From: CAVAVT01 sp963592185
Lineage (GTDB): Bacteria; Bacillota; Negativicutes; Selenomonadales; Selenomonadaceae
Reading direction: 5' to 3'
Assembly: GCA_963592185.1 (NCBI GenBank)
Contig: CAVAVT010000031.1
Location: 1 to 19,856, forward strand
Length of the DNA: 19,856 bases
In this document: positions 7,946-14,448 of the stretch, piece after piece
Position numbering within the stretch: position 1 is the first letter of the stretch
Layout: the number at the start of each line of letters is the position of its first letter
Notes under the pieces: model-generated
What the model was told of the DNA's origin: nothing
Database searches by the model: none
The model's input: the letters and a program-made list of their open reading frames with translations, nothing else
Program-made: the position numbers and the translations under genes

Positions 7946-7973
7946 TTTACATAGGAAGAAACTATAGTAAAAT
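7946..7973 (+). promoter_or_regulatory. Promoter of the metallophosphoesterase gene
   Basis: TTTACA (7946-7951), a 16-base spacer and TAAAAT (7968-7973). Predicted start is near 7980, about 50 bases before the start codon. It diverges from the metN promoter. The 7837-7945 stretch between them is AT-rich with nothing further recognised. Confidence 0.6.
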
Positions 7974-8028
7974 AAATGTTGTAAACCTTCTTTTAGAATG
8001 TGTCTGAAAACATCTTATGGAGATAAAT

Positions 8029-9354
8029 ATGAGTTCACATAAAATCAATCAAATTACAGGAAAGCCCTCCCGGAGGAGTTTCATAAAAATGCTGCTGGGT
8101 TCTGTTGCAGTGCTTGGAAGCGGCATTGCTCTTCCGATTTTCCAGAAAACAGCCTCTGCAGCATCAGCCTCCGAGCCGCCTGCCACTGTAAAAAGCCTCG
8201 GACTGGATGCCAAATATATCAGGCAGCTCATGACCCACGACAGCCGAAACTCCAGAACCATAATGTGGCATTCGGAAAAGTCCCAGGAAGGGGCGCTGGT
8301 GGTATGGAGAAAATTCGGCACTACAAATCTCCACACTGAAAAGGCCAGCCAGCACAGCTTTAATACCGGAGATAATACATTTTTCATTCACGCCGCTACC
8401 GTGACAGGACTGGTGCAGAACACTCACTACGAATACAGGCTTCAGTACAACGATGAAGCCACCCCCTGGTATCCCCTCCACACACCTGGAAGTGATTCCT
8501 TCAAGGCTCTGATTTTCCCAGACTCCCAGTGTGGTGGCGACTACACTGTATGGCATGAACTGGCAAAGGATGCCTTTTCACGGGAGCCGGATGCAGATTT
8601 CTTCATTAACATGGGGGATCTGGTGGACAACGGCTGGTCCATGTGGCACTGGGGCATGTGGTTCGATGCTCTGAAGGGTTTCCTTGAGCGGTATACATTC
8701 GCCCCAGTAATGGGAAATCACGAAACCTATGATTTGAATTGGCAGCTGAAGCTTCCGCATTTCTTTTTGAATTTCTTCAGGCTTCCGGAAAATGGCAGTT
8801 TGAAATTCAGCCGGTATTACTATTCTTTTGACTATGGACCCGTGCATTTCATGGTTCTGAACACTCAGTTTGAGGAAATAGACAAAAATATTGACGGTCT
8901 TATGGAAAACCAGACAGAGTGGCTCCGGCAGGATGCCGCCTCTACCCATAAGCCCTGGAAAATCGTCCTGATGCACAAGGATATAATTAACTATGATTAT
9001 CCGGACCTTTCAGACCCGGTATTGGGGGATATTGATATTGTAGGCCGGCGGTTCATGCCGCTTTTTGACGAGCTGGGAATGGATGTGGTGCTTACCGCCC
9101 ATCAGCATACTTACAGGCGGCACGACCATATCTATAATTTTCAGCCCTCTGACCACGGCCCCTTCTACATTGATACCGGCGTGGCAGGGAATGCCCGATA
9201 CAATGTGCCAGTCAACAAGCGTTTTGACAAAGTGGTTCTTCCCCAGCCGGAAATCGACAATTACATGACACTGGAGGCAGACAGCCATCAGTTGAAGTTC
9301 CGTTGTTTCCAGCCTGACGGAAGCATTGCGGATGAATGCGTTTTAACTAAATAG
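8029..9354 (+). CDS. Tat-exported purple-acid-phosphatase-like metallophosphoesterase
   Basis: Predicted exported phosphoesterase with a two-metal site, 441 residues. The N-terminus carries a twin-arginine signal, S-R-R-S-F-I-K (14-20), a hydrophobic stretch and a likely cleavage site after A-S-A near residue 44. Residues about 55-160 look like the beta-sandwich domain that precedes the catalytic domain in purple acid phosphatases. Metal-site motifs follow in order: FPDSQ (Asp165, Gln167), GDLVDNG (196-202), GNHE (229-232), VLMHKD (His316) and AHQH (357-360). YYYSFDYGPVHFMVLNT is also family-typical. The start was set at 8029 because GGAG lies six bases upstream; an ATG four codons earlier has no such site. 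It is the only plus-strand protein gene in the window and stands alone. Its substrate cannot be told. Confidence 0.88.
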   Translation: MSSHKINQITGKPSRRSFIKMLLGSVAVLGSGIALPIFQKTASAASASEPPATVKSLGLDAKYIRQLMTHDSRNSRTIMWHSEKSQEGALVVWRKFGTTNLHTEKASQHSFNTGDNTFFIHAATVTGLVQNTHYEYRLQYNDEATPWYPLHTPGSDSFKALIFPDSQCGGDYTVWHELAKDAFSREPDADFFINMGDLVDNGWSMWHWGMWFDALKGFLERYTFAPVMGNHETYDLNWQLKLPHFFLNFFRLPENGSLKFSRYYYSFDYGPVHFMVLNTQFEEIDKNIDGLMENQTEWLRQDAASTHKPWKIVLMHKDIINYDYPDLSDPVLGDIDIVGRRFMPLFDELGMDVVLTAHQHTYRRHDHIYNFQPSDHGPFYIDTGVAGNARYNVPVNKRFDKVVLPQPEIDNYMTLEADSHQLKFRCFQPDGSIADECVLTK

Positions 9355-9369
9355 AAATTTTTCTAGTTT

Positions 9370-10263
9370 CTATCGAGACATTCTTTGGGATATGATGAGT
9401 CCCAATAATATAAGCCCTATGCCCCCAAGCTCCATGGGGGTAATTTTTTCGCCAAGAATAATTGCGGAGAAAATCACCGTGATCATAGGCGAAGCGTAAA
9501 GATATACGCTGGATTTCACAGCTCCGATGGCCTTTACACCGAAATTCCAGGTGGCAAAGCAGATGGCTGAGGCTAGAACTCCAAGGAACAATAGATTCCC
9601 TAGGTTCACCATTTCAAAAATCTCCCCAGGTTCCAGACTAAATCCCCAAAACGGAATCAGGCATACCATGGATAAAAGGGCATAGGCAAAGGTCCGCCGT
9701 GTCATTGCCAAGGAGGGGATGCCCCATTTGGAAATTTCCTTCAGTATAACGGAATACACCGCCCATATGACAGCCGCCACAACCACCAGCAGGTCCCCTA
9801 TAGGGTTCAGCTCCAGCTCCGCTCCGTTCAGGGAAATTAGCCCCACACCGATGATTGCCACCACAAATCCCAGGAAAAATGCGCCTCCAACCCTTTCGGA
9901 AGGAAACACTATTCCCCCAATAAGCGCTGTGAAAAATGGCACTGTCGCCAGTATGATTCCTACATTTGAGGCATAGGTATATGTAAGTGCTACGTTCTCA
10001 AACACAAAATATAGTGTAATCCCCGTGAATCCTGCCAGGAAAAGAAGAAATTCCTGCCGAAGAGACAGCCAACCCATCCTGTGGGGATAAACCGCCCACA
10101 GCACAACATATCCCACAATAAATCTTATGATAAGTATTTCAAGGGGATTGAAGGACTCCAATAAAATTTTTGTAGATATAAAAGTCACAGCCCAGACAAC
10201 GATGGAAAAAATCACCGCTAAATGGCCCCATGTCCCTAAGCTAATATTTTTGAAAAATCCCAT
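9370..10263 (-). CDS. EamA/DMT-family transporter
   Basis: Integral membrane protein of the drug/metabolite transporter superfamily, 297 residues with about ten hydrophobic helices in two EamA repeats (roughly 8-140 and 150-292). Repeat-typical segments are visible, such as WAVTFISTKILLE near the start, AVIWAVYSVILKEISK in the middle and LYASPMITVIFSAIILGEKITPMELGGIGLILLG at the end (only family features are inferred from these). The ATG at 10263-10261 has AGGTG upstream. The product probably exports amino acids or other small metabolites, but substrate cannot be inferred. It converges on the metallophosphoesterase gene with only 15 bases between stop codons. Confidence 0.88.
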   Translation of the reverse strand: MGFFKNISLGTWGHLAVIFSIVVWAVTFISTKILLESFNPLEILIIRFIVGYVVLWAVYPHRMGWLSLRQEFLLFLAGFTGITLYFVFENVALTYTYASNVGIILATVPFFTALIGGIVFPSERVGGAFFLGFVVAIIGVGLISLNGAELELNPIGDLLVVVAAVIWAVYSVILKEISKWGIPSLAMTRRTFAYALLSMVCLIPFWGFSLEPGEIFEMVNLGNLLFLGVLASAICFATWNFGVKAIGAVKSSVYLYASPMITVIFSAIILGEKITPMELGGIGLILLGLIISQRMSR

Positions 10264-10271
10264 ATTTTCAC

Positions 10272-10291
10272 CTGCTAAAAAGAACTAGCAG
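10272..10291 (-). other. Small hairpin covering the EamA-gene ribosome site
   Basis: CTGCTA/TAGCAG arms (10272-10277 and 10286-10291) form a 6-bp stem in the leader RNA. The AGG of the ribosome site (10273-10271) overlaps the 3' arm, so the fold could hide it. On the plus strand the same hairpin is followed by CTTTTTC and could act as a weak terminator. Confidence 0.25.
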
Positions 10292-10326
10292 CTTTTTCAA
10301 AAAACACCTAAAAGCCACATATTACC

Positions 10327-10355
10327 ATAATACAATTAATTCCAGTGAATGTATA
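10327..10355 (-). promoter_or_regulatory. Possible promoter of the EamA gene
   Basis: TATACA (10355-10350), 17 bases, TATTAT (10332-10327) on the minus strand. The -35 is weak. It lies downstream of the enolase terminator and upstream of the gene, where a promoter is needed. Confidence 0.35.
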
Positions 10356-10403
10356 TTTATTTTAAATGAAGTATGTTTTAGTAAATATAACGCGGAAAAT
10401 TTT

Positions 10404-10442
10404 CAAAAAAATCATCCCCCGACGTCTGCTCATCGAGGGATG
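10404..10442 (-). terminator. Intrinsic terminator of enolase
   Basis: CATCCCTCGA pairs with TCGGGGGATG (arms 10442-10433 and 10422-10413, one G-U pair) around a 10-base loop, followed by a run of seven Ts. It lies about 40 bases past the eno stop. Confidence 0.92.
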
Positions 10443-10483
10443 TATATAGGGTATGGTCAAAATGGAGTTGGTTAAAATCTGAA

Positions 10484-11785
10484 TTACTTGCTAAAGCCGA
10501 AGGCTCCCTTTCCAGGGTAAACAGCGCTTGCGCCAAGCTCATCCTCAATGCGGAGAAGCTGGTTGTACTTTGCAACACGCTCGGAACGTGAAGGAGCACC
10601 GGTCTTAATCTGACGGCTGTTAAGCGCCACAGCCAGGTCTGCAATGGTGGTATCCTCAGTCTCGCCGGAGCGGTGGGATACAACAGCGGTGTAGCCAGCC
10701 TTGTGGGCCATCTTGATAGCCTCAAGAGTCTCGGAAAGAGTACCAATCTGGTTGAGCTTAATGAGAATTGAATTGCCGCATCCCATGTCAATGCCCTTCT
10801 TCAGGCGCTTGGTATTGGTAACAAAAAGGTCGTCACCCACCAGCTGAACCTTGTCGCCAAGCTCCTCTGTCATGAGCTTCCAGCCTTCCCAATCCTCTTC
10901 ATCCAAGCCGTCCTCGATGGAGTAGATTGGATACTTTTCAATAAGAGATTTCCAGTGTGCAATAAGCTCTGCAGAAGTGAATTCCTTGCCGGACTTAGGC
11001 TGCTTGTAGAAGCCCTTGCCCTTTTCGCTCTTCCACTCGGAAGAAGCGGCATCCATAGCCAAAACGAAATCTCTGCCCGGCTCATAGCCAGCATCCCTTA
11101 CAGCCTGAAGAATATGCTCGATAGCATCCTCATCGGACTTCAGGTCAGGAGCGAAGCCGCCCTCATCGCCAACAGCTGTGGTATTGCCTTCCTTTTTCAA
11201 AAGGGACTGCAATGCATGGAACACCTCGGTGCACCAGCGGAGAGCCTCCTTGAAGCTTGGAGCGCCAGCCGGCATAATCATGAATTCCTGAGTATCCACG
11301 GAATTGGTTGCATGAGCGCCGCCGTTCAAAATATTCATCATAGGAACTGGAAGAGTGTTTGCATTCAGGCCGCCAAGATATCTGTAAAGGGAAATATCCT
11401 GAGACTTTGCAGCTGCATGAGCCGCAGCCAGAGATACAGCCAGAATAGCATTTGCGCCGAGATTGGACTTATCCTCAGTGCCATCAAGCTCCAGCATAAC
11501 AGCATCAATGCCGTAGCCGTCAGATGCATCATGACCCAAAAGTGCAGGAGCAATCTTCTCGTTAATATTTGCAACAGCCTGGGACACACCCTTGCCACCG
11601 AACTTGCTCTTATCTCCGTCACGAAGCTCCAGAGCCTCGAACTCGCCTGTGGATGCACCGCTCGGTGCCGCCGCACGTCCCACAGAACCGTCAGAAAGCT
11701 CCACCTCAGCCTCAACCGTTGGGTTGCCACGGGAATCTATAATCTCACGTCCGATAACCTGCATTATTCTCAAATAATCCTTCAT
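10484..11785 (-). CDS. eno: Enolase (phosphopyruvate hydratase)
   Basis: Cytosolic glycolytic enzyme that interconverts 2-phosphoglycerate and phosphoenolpyruvate with two Mg ions. At 433 residues it has the normal bacterial length. Catalytic features are all present: the SGASTGEFEALELRDGD loop near residue 42, GDEGGF with Glu208, metal ligands Asp245 (MDAAS), Glu291 (SIEDG) and Asp318 (GDDLF), the signature LIKLNQIGTLSE with Lys343, and SHRSGETEDT with His371. The frame opens 23 codons earlier, but the ATG at 11785-11783 has AAGGAGG seven bases upstream and gives the usual N-terminus. The gene is alone, not in the usual gap-pgk-tpi-gpm cluster. Two Fur-like palindromes bracket its promoter start region, an unusual feature for enolase. 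Confidence 0.97.
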   Translation of the reverse strand: MKDYLRIMQVIGREIIDSRGNPTVEAEVELSDGSVGRAAAPSGASTGEFEALELRDGDKSKFGGKGVSQAVANINEKIAPALLGHDASDGYGIDAVMLELDGTEDKSNLGANAILAVSLAAAHAAAKSQDISLYRYLGGLNANTLPVPMMNILNGGAHATNSVDTQEFMIMPAGAPSFKEALRWCTEVFHALQSLLKKEGNTTAVGDEGGFAPDLKSDEDAIEHILQAVRDAGYEPGRDFVLAMDAASSEWKSEKGKGFYKQPKSGKEFTSAELIAHWKSLIEKYPIYSIEDGLDEEDWEGWKLMTEELGDKVQLVGDDLFVTNTKRLKKGIDMGCGNSILIKLNQIGTLSETLEAIKMAHKAGYTAVVSHRSGETEDTTIADLAVALNSRQIKTGAPSRSERVAKYNQLLRIEDELGASAVYPGKGAFGFSK

Positions 11786-11798
11786 AAAGCTGCCTCCT

Positions 11799-11813
11799 TG
11801 AAAATAATTATCA
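11799..11813. promoter_or_regulatory. Fur-like box in the enolase leader
   Basis: TGAAAATAATTATCA matches the 7-1-7 Fur pattern TGATAATNATTATCA at 13 of 14 defined positions, the best match in the window. It lies just after the predicted eno transcription start and ends at the AAGGAGG ribosome site. Confidence 0.5.
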
Positions 11814-11825
11814 TCTACATTTAGA

Positions 11826-11854
11826 ACTATATCACAGTTGATAACTATTTTCAA
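11826..11854 (-). promoter_or_regulatory. Promoter of enolase
   Basis: TTGAAA (11854-11849), 17 bases, TATAGT (11831-11826), with TGA giving an extended -10. Start is predicted near 11819. The promoter resembles that of the small RNA at 11996-12024: 24 of 28 aligned bases are identical. Confidence 0.75.
11839..11853. promoter_or_regulatory. Fur-like box over the enolase -35
   Basis: TGATAACTATTTTCA matches the 7-1-7 Fur pattern at 12 of 14 defined positions. It covers the -35 and part of the spacer, the classic place for repression. Confidence 0.45.
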
Positions 11855-11877
11855 TATTTATTTATCCCCAGACGCAC

Positions 11878-11989
11878 AAAAGAACCGCATGGCCGTGCGG
11901 TTCCTTCGTGCTGTGTATTATATTTTAGGAGAGCTTCTACAGTTTTCGCGGCACTCCACATACTCACGAAAACCGCCACTAAAAAGCTT
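11878..11989 (-). ncRNA. Candidate Fur-controlled small RNA upstream of enolase
   Basis: From the promoter at 11996-12024 a transcript would start near 11989 and run about 110 nt. It opens with a long hairpin: AGCTTTT pairs with AGAAGCT, and GGTTTTCGTG with CGCGAAAACT, around a 14-base loop. A single-stranded linker follows containing CTCTCCT (11933-11927), complementary to Shine-Dalgarno sequences. It ends in a GC-rich hairpin, GAACCGCA/TGCGGTTC (11882-11903), then TTTT. The outer part of that hairpin extends to 16 bp with two G-U pairs. The short T-tract is the weak point: the RNA might instead read through as a long enolase leader. A 36-codon frame (11961-11851) crosses the same region but lacks a convincing ribosome site. 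No known RNA family was recognised. Confidence 0.5.
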
Positions 11990-11995
11990 GAGTTA

Positions 11996-12024
11996 AATAT
12001 ATCACAGTTGAGAATTAATATCAA
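11996..12024 (-). promoter_or_regulatory. Promoter of the candidate small RNA
   Basis: TTGATA (12024-12019), 17 bases, TATATT (12001-11996), with TGA before the -10. The stretch 11999-12026 is 24/28 identical to the enolase promoter at 11829-11856, including the CAACTGTGATATA core on the minus strand. Confidence 0.65.
12009..12023. promoter_or_regulatory. Fur-like box in the small RNA promoter
   Basis: TGAGAATTAATATCA matches the 7-1-7 Fur pattern at 12 of 14 defined positions and overlaps the -35 and spacer. Bound iron-loaded Fur would block the promoter. Confidence 0.45.
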
Positions 12025-12026
12025 TA

Positions 12027-12179
12027 GGTGAATTGAAAATTTTTCTCATTAAAAGCTTTTTTCCAGAAAAATGTGAAAAACTACCCATTAAACTCCCGAA
12101 AAATGTGATTTCCCATGCCAAATACAGCTGAATTTTGTGATGAAAAAAAATATGCTCAAATGAGATATATTTCCATAGC
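12027..12179. other. AT-rich stretch between metY terminator and small RNA promoter
   Basis: No gene is seen. It holds a weak Fur-like sequence (12034-12048, TGAAAATTTTTCTCA, 11 of 14 positions) and an 11-bp direct repeat, GAAAAATGTGA, at 12066-12076 and 12098-12108, spaced 32 bases start to start (about three helical turns). Their role is unknown. Confidence 0.3.
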
Positions 12180-12205
12180 AAAACCCCTGCACTTTCATGC
12201 AGGGG
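12180..12205 (-). terminator. Intrinsic terminator of metY
   Basis: CCCCTGCA/TGCAGGGG, a perfect 8-bp stem (12205-12198 and 12191-12184) with a six-base loop, followed by TTTTG on the minus strand. It lies about 35 bases after the metY stop. Confidence 0.9.
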
Positions 12206-12238
12206 TCTTGTAATAGTAGGAGAGTTACTCGCTTTTTA

Positions 12239-13534
12239 TTAGTCCAGAGCCTTGAATGCCTCGGAAAGGTCGAAGAGGATATCATCGATATGCTCAGTAC
12301 CGATGGAGAGACGGATGGTGGACTTTGTGATACCGGATGCAGCCAGCTCCTCATCATTCATCTGGGAGTGAGTGGTGGTTGCCGGATGGATTACCAGAGA
12401 CTTCACGTCAGCAACATTTGCCAAGAGGGAGAATACCTTCAGGCTGTCGATGAACTTCCATGCAGCCTCAGCACCGCCCTTTATCTCAAAGGTGAAGATG
12501 GAGATACCGCCATTGGGGAAGTACTTCTCATAGAGAGCATGGTCCGGATGGCTAGCAATAGAAGGATGGTTTACCTTTTCAACATGAGGATCCTTGGAAA
12601 GGAAGTCTACTACCTTCAATGCATTTTCAACATGACGCTCTACACGGAGGGACAGAGTCTCTGTACCCTGGAGAAGCAGGAATGCATTGAAAGGAGAAAG
12701 GGTTGCGCCCTCATCACGAAGGATAAGAGTACGGATATAAGTTGCATATGCAGCAGCGCCAACATCCTTTGCGAAGCTAATTCCATGATAGCTCTCGTTA
12801 GGCTCAACGAACTGTGGGAACTTGCCGGACTTAATCCAGTCGAACTTGCCGCTGTCTACGATTACGCCGCCAAGGGTAGTACCGTGTCCGCCGATGAACT
12901 TGGTTGCGGAATGTACAACGATATCTGCGCCATGCTCGAAGGGACGAATCTGGTAAGGAGTACCGAAGGTGTTGTCGATTACCAGAGGCAGACCGTGCTT
13001 GTGAGCAATCTCAGCTACAGCATCGATGTCGATAAGGTTTGCATTAGGATTGCCGATGGACTCGATGAATACCGCTCTGGTGTTTTCATCGATTGCATCC
13101 TCAAATACCTGAACGCCCTGAGTAGGATCTACAAAGGTAGTGGTAATGCCGTAGTTCGGGAAGGTGTGCTCAAAAAGGTTGTAGGTACCGCCATAAATGG
13201 TGGTAGCCGCAACGATGTTCTGGCCATGCTGTACAAGAGCCTCGAAAGCGTAGGTTACTGCAGCAGCACCGGAAGCTACAGCTACAGCTGCAACGCCGCC
13301 CTCAAGAGCTGCGATACGGCGTGCAAACACATCCTCGGTAGGATTGGTGAGACGGCCGTATACGTTGCCGGCATCCTTCAGTGCGAAGCGGTCAGCAGCA
13401 TGTTGTGCATTGTGGAAAACGAAGGAAGTGGACTGATAGATAGGAACAGCCCTTGCATCGGTTGTAGGATCTGCCTGCTCCTGGCCTACGTGAAGCTGCA
13501 ATGTTTCAAATTTATACTGTCTCTCTTCGCTCAT
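12239..13534 (-). CDS. metY: O-acetylhomoserine sulfhydrylase (O-acetylhomoserine aminocarboxypropyltransferase)
   Basis: PLP enzyme that makes homocysteine from O-acetylhomoserine and sulfide, giving direct sulfhydrylation for methionine synthesis. The 431-residue product is the length of MetY rather than the ~390 of cystathionine gamma-synthase/lyase. It opens with the MetY-type FETLQLHVGQEQADP. Cofactor features include YGRLTNPT (Tyr59, Arg61), Asp187 in VIDNTFGTP and the PLP lysine Lys212 in VHSATKFIGGHG. The ATG at 13534-13532 was chosen because AAAGGGG lies eight bases upstream; the frame opens eight codons earlier. It has its own consensus promoter and terminator, so it is a single-gene unit. 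It complements the MetNIQ importer. Other Cys/Met PLP family members cannot be fully excluded, but length and N-terminus favour MetY. Confidence 0.92.
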   Translation of the reverse strand: MSEERQYKFETLQLHVGQEQADPTTDARAVPIYQSTSFVFHNAQHAADRFALKDAGNVYGRLTNPTEDVFARRIAALEGGVAAVAVASGAAAVTYAFEALVQHGQNIVAATTIYGGTYNLFEHTFPNYGITTTFVDPTQGVQVFEDAIDENTRAVFIESIGNPNANLIDIDAVAEIAHKHGLPLVIDNTFGTPYQIRPFEHGADIVVHSATKFIGGHGTTLGGVIVDSGKFDWIKSGKFPQFVEPNESYHGISFAKDVGAAAYATYIRTLILRDEGATLSPFNAFLLLQGTETLSLRVERHVENALKVVDFLSKDPHVEKVNHPSIASHPDHALYEKYFPNGGISIFTFEIKGGAEAAWKFIDSLKVFSLLANVADVKSLVIHPATTTHSQMNDEELAASGITKSTIRLSIGTEHIDDILFDLSEAFKALD

Positions 13535-13602
13535 GGTAAATACCCCTTTCAAAAGCATTGCCCAATATCCCTTGAAGCAATGATTAATTGCATTTAAGTT
13601 AA

Positions 13603-13614
13603 AACATATATGTT
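13603..13614. promoter_or_regulatory. Palindrome AACATATATGTT at the metY transcription start
   Basis: A perfect 12-bp palindrome lies about 5-16 bases after the predicted start. The related 11-mer TATATGTTTTA occurs here on the minus strand and at the metN start (7796-7806). It is a possible operator of a shared methionine regulator. Confidence 0.3.
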
Positions 13615-13625
13615 AATATGGTTTT

Positions 13626-13654
13626 ATTATAATTACACATGCCTATACTGTCAA
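13626..13654 (-). promoter_or_regulatory. Full-consensus promoter of metY
   Basis: TTGACA (13654-13649), exactly 17 bases, TATAAT (13631-13626). This is a perfect sigma-70 consensus, with the start predicted near 13619 and a leader of about 85 nt. A promoter this strong usually needs a repressor to be controlled. Confidence 0.9.
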
Positions 13655-13736
13655 TAGGACAAATAAAAAATTTTTCAATCAAAAAAGGAAAATTCATCTA
13701 CAGCAAATGCAATGGCAATTTGAAATTATCGGCATG

Positions 13737-13952
13737 TCAAAGAGTCTGCTCTGCGTATTCCTGTTCCAGTTCCTCCGCCAAATACACATCACTCATGCAG
13801 TGCATATCTGAAACACCTTCACGCATTAGCTGATAGGTCTGGGAATGATAAAATAAATCCAATGCTTCATCCAATGAAATCCCCTGCCGTTTGGCAAAGC
13901 ACTCAATAACACGGCTATATTTTTTCTGAAGCAAAATCGAGTTTGCTGTCAT
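13737..13952 (-). CDS. Small DUF3791-like partner protein of a DUF3990-type cassette
   Basis: A 71-residue acidic protein that opens MTANSILLQKKYSRVIECFAKRQG and has the conserved-looking stretch SDMHCMSDVYLAEEL near residue 48. Such proteins commonly sit next to DUF3990 genes in anaerobic Firmicutes, and are generally annotated as DUF3791 or hypothetical; the family name is recalled, not tested. The start ATG (13952-13950) overlaps the stop of the 37-codon remnant upstream as ATGA, so its translation is coupled to that remnant, which has kept the spacing intact. The ribosome site is AAAGGAAGTG within the remnant. Function is unknown; by arrangement it could be an antitoxin or accessory subunit. 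No clear terminator follows before the metY promoter. Confidence 0.7.
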   Translation of the reverse strand: MTANSILLQKKYSRVIECFAKRQGISLDEALDLFYHSQTYQLMREGVSDMHCMSDVYLAEELEQEYAEQTL

Positions 13953-14062
13953 AACGTTTCACTTCCTTTAAAATGCAGCAAAGCCAGTGCTTTCTCCGTT
14001 CGGAAGCAAAATTGCAAGTTCGGTTTTGCAATCTCTAAGAAGGAACCATGATAGAGAATCAT
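13949..14062 (-). pseudogene. DUF3990-like gene with its middle deleted in frame (37-codon remnant)
   Basis: The minus-strand frame from ATG at 14062 reads MILYHGSFLEIAKPNL and then QFCFRTEKALALLHFKGSETL, ending in TGA at 13951-13949. The first part is what DUF3990 (ADP-ribosyltransferase-like) proteins start with, and the second resembles how they end. Intact members are roughly 150-180 residues, so more than 100 central residues, including the presumed catalytic core, are missing while the frame is kept. The remnant overlaps the gene before it and the gene after it as ATGA in both cases, exactly as an intact three-gene cassette would. A TTGCAA repeat flanks the likely junction (two copies, 14 bases apart). 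The family identity is from memory of the sequence pattern. It may still be translated as a 37-residue peptide. Confidence 0.65.
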
Positions 14063-14298
14063 ATCTTCACTCCCTTTTCTTTCATCAATTCAAGGAGGTC
14101 ATCAACGATATATTCCCGGCTCTGGGTATGCAGCACTTCATATTCCGGCACAATGTAGCCGTGCAGAATATTGCTATCTCCAGTAAATGCCTTATAAACA
14201 CGCTCTGCATTCACCCCCAGCTTTGCCGCTACATTTTCAATGCAAAATACAGCGAACTCAAGCTCACTGGGATTTTTAATTTTTTCGTCTGACATCAT
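14059..14298 (-). CDS. Small DUF3791-family protein
   Basis: A 79-residue protein with the pattern ELEFAVFCIENVAAKLG, then YEVLHTQSREYIVDDLLELMKEKG at its end (residues about 53-76), which is the DUF3791 pattern as I recall it. It is first in a three-gene set with the deleted DUF3990-like gene and the 71-residue protein. The ATG at 14298-14296 (MMSDEKIKNP) was chosen because AGGAGGGG lies six bases upstream; the frame opens ten codons earlier without such a site. Its stop overlaps the ATG of the remnant. Role unknown: in intact cassettes it would accompany a presumed ADP-ribosyltransferase-like protein, so an antitoxin or recruitment role is a guess. Confidence 0.75.
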   Translation of the reverse strand: MMSDEKIKNPSELEFAVFCIENVAAKLGVNAERVYKAFTGDSNILHGYIVPEYEVLHTQSREYIVDDLLELMKEKGVKI

Positions 14299-14353
14299 AC
14301 TCAACCCCTCCTTATTTAAAGTTTGCAAAGGCAGCCTGAAAAAGCTTTGGTAC

Positions 14354-14399
14354 TGTAGTTTTCTACATCAATAGTGACGACAGTATCACTACAATTATA
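14354..14399 (-). promoter_or_regulatory. Promoter and inverted repeats of the DUF3791/DUF3990 cassette
   Basis: A perfect TATAAT lies at 14399-14394 on the minus strand but without a good -35. At the predicted start sits the inverted repeat TAGTGA-N8-TCACTA (14372-14391). A second repeat, TGTAG-TTTT-CTACA (14354-14367), follows. The layout suits autorepression of a toxin-antitoxin-like unit. Confidence 0.45.
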
Positions 14400-14448
14400 C
14401 TACACGTCTGTACCCAAAAACTTTGTTTTTTTGTACCCTACCAACGCC

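Noticed and set aside
9351..9373. ATAGAAA/TTTCTAT inverted repeat between the convergent phosphoesterase and EamA genes as a terminator
   Set aside because: It is a weak AT-only stem without a T-run on either strand; not supported as a terminator.
11878..11910. GGAACCGC in the 3' hairpin as a T-box
   Set aside because: It only partly resembles the T-box sequence, and the rest of a T-box (specifier stem, antiterminator) is absent; enolase is not a T-box target.
11851..11961. A 36-codon minus-strand frame across the candidate small RNA
   Set aside because: There is no clear ribosome site, and it runs through the hairpins and into the enolase promoter. It is kept only as an alternative to test, since repeats or conserved peptides at such sites cannot be excluded.
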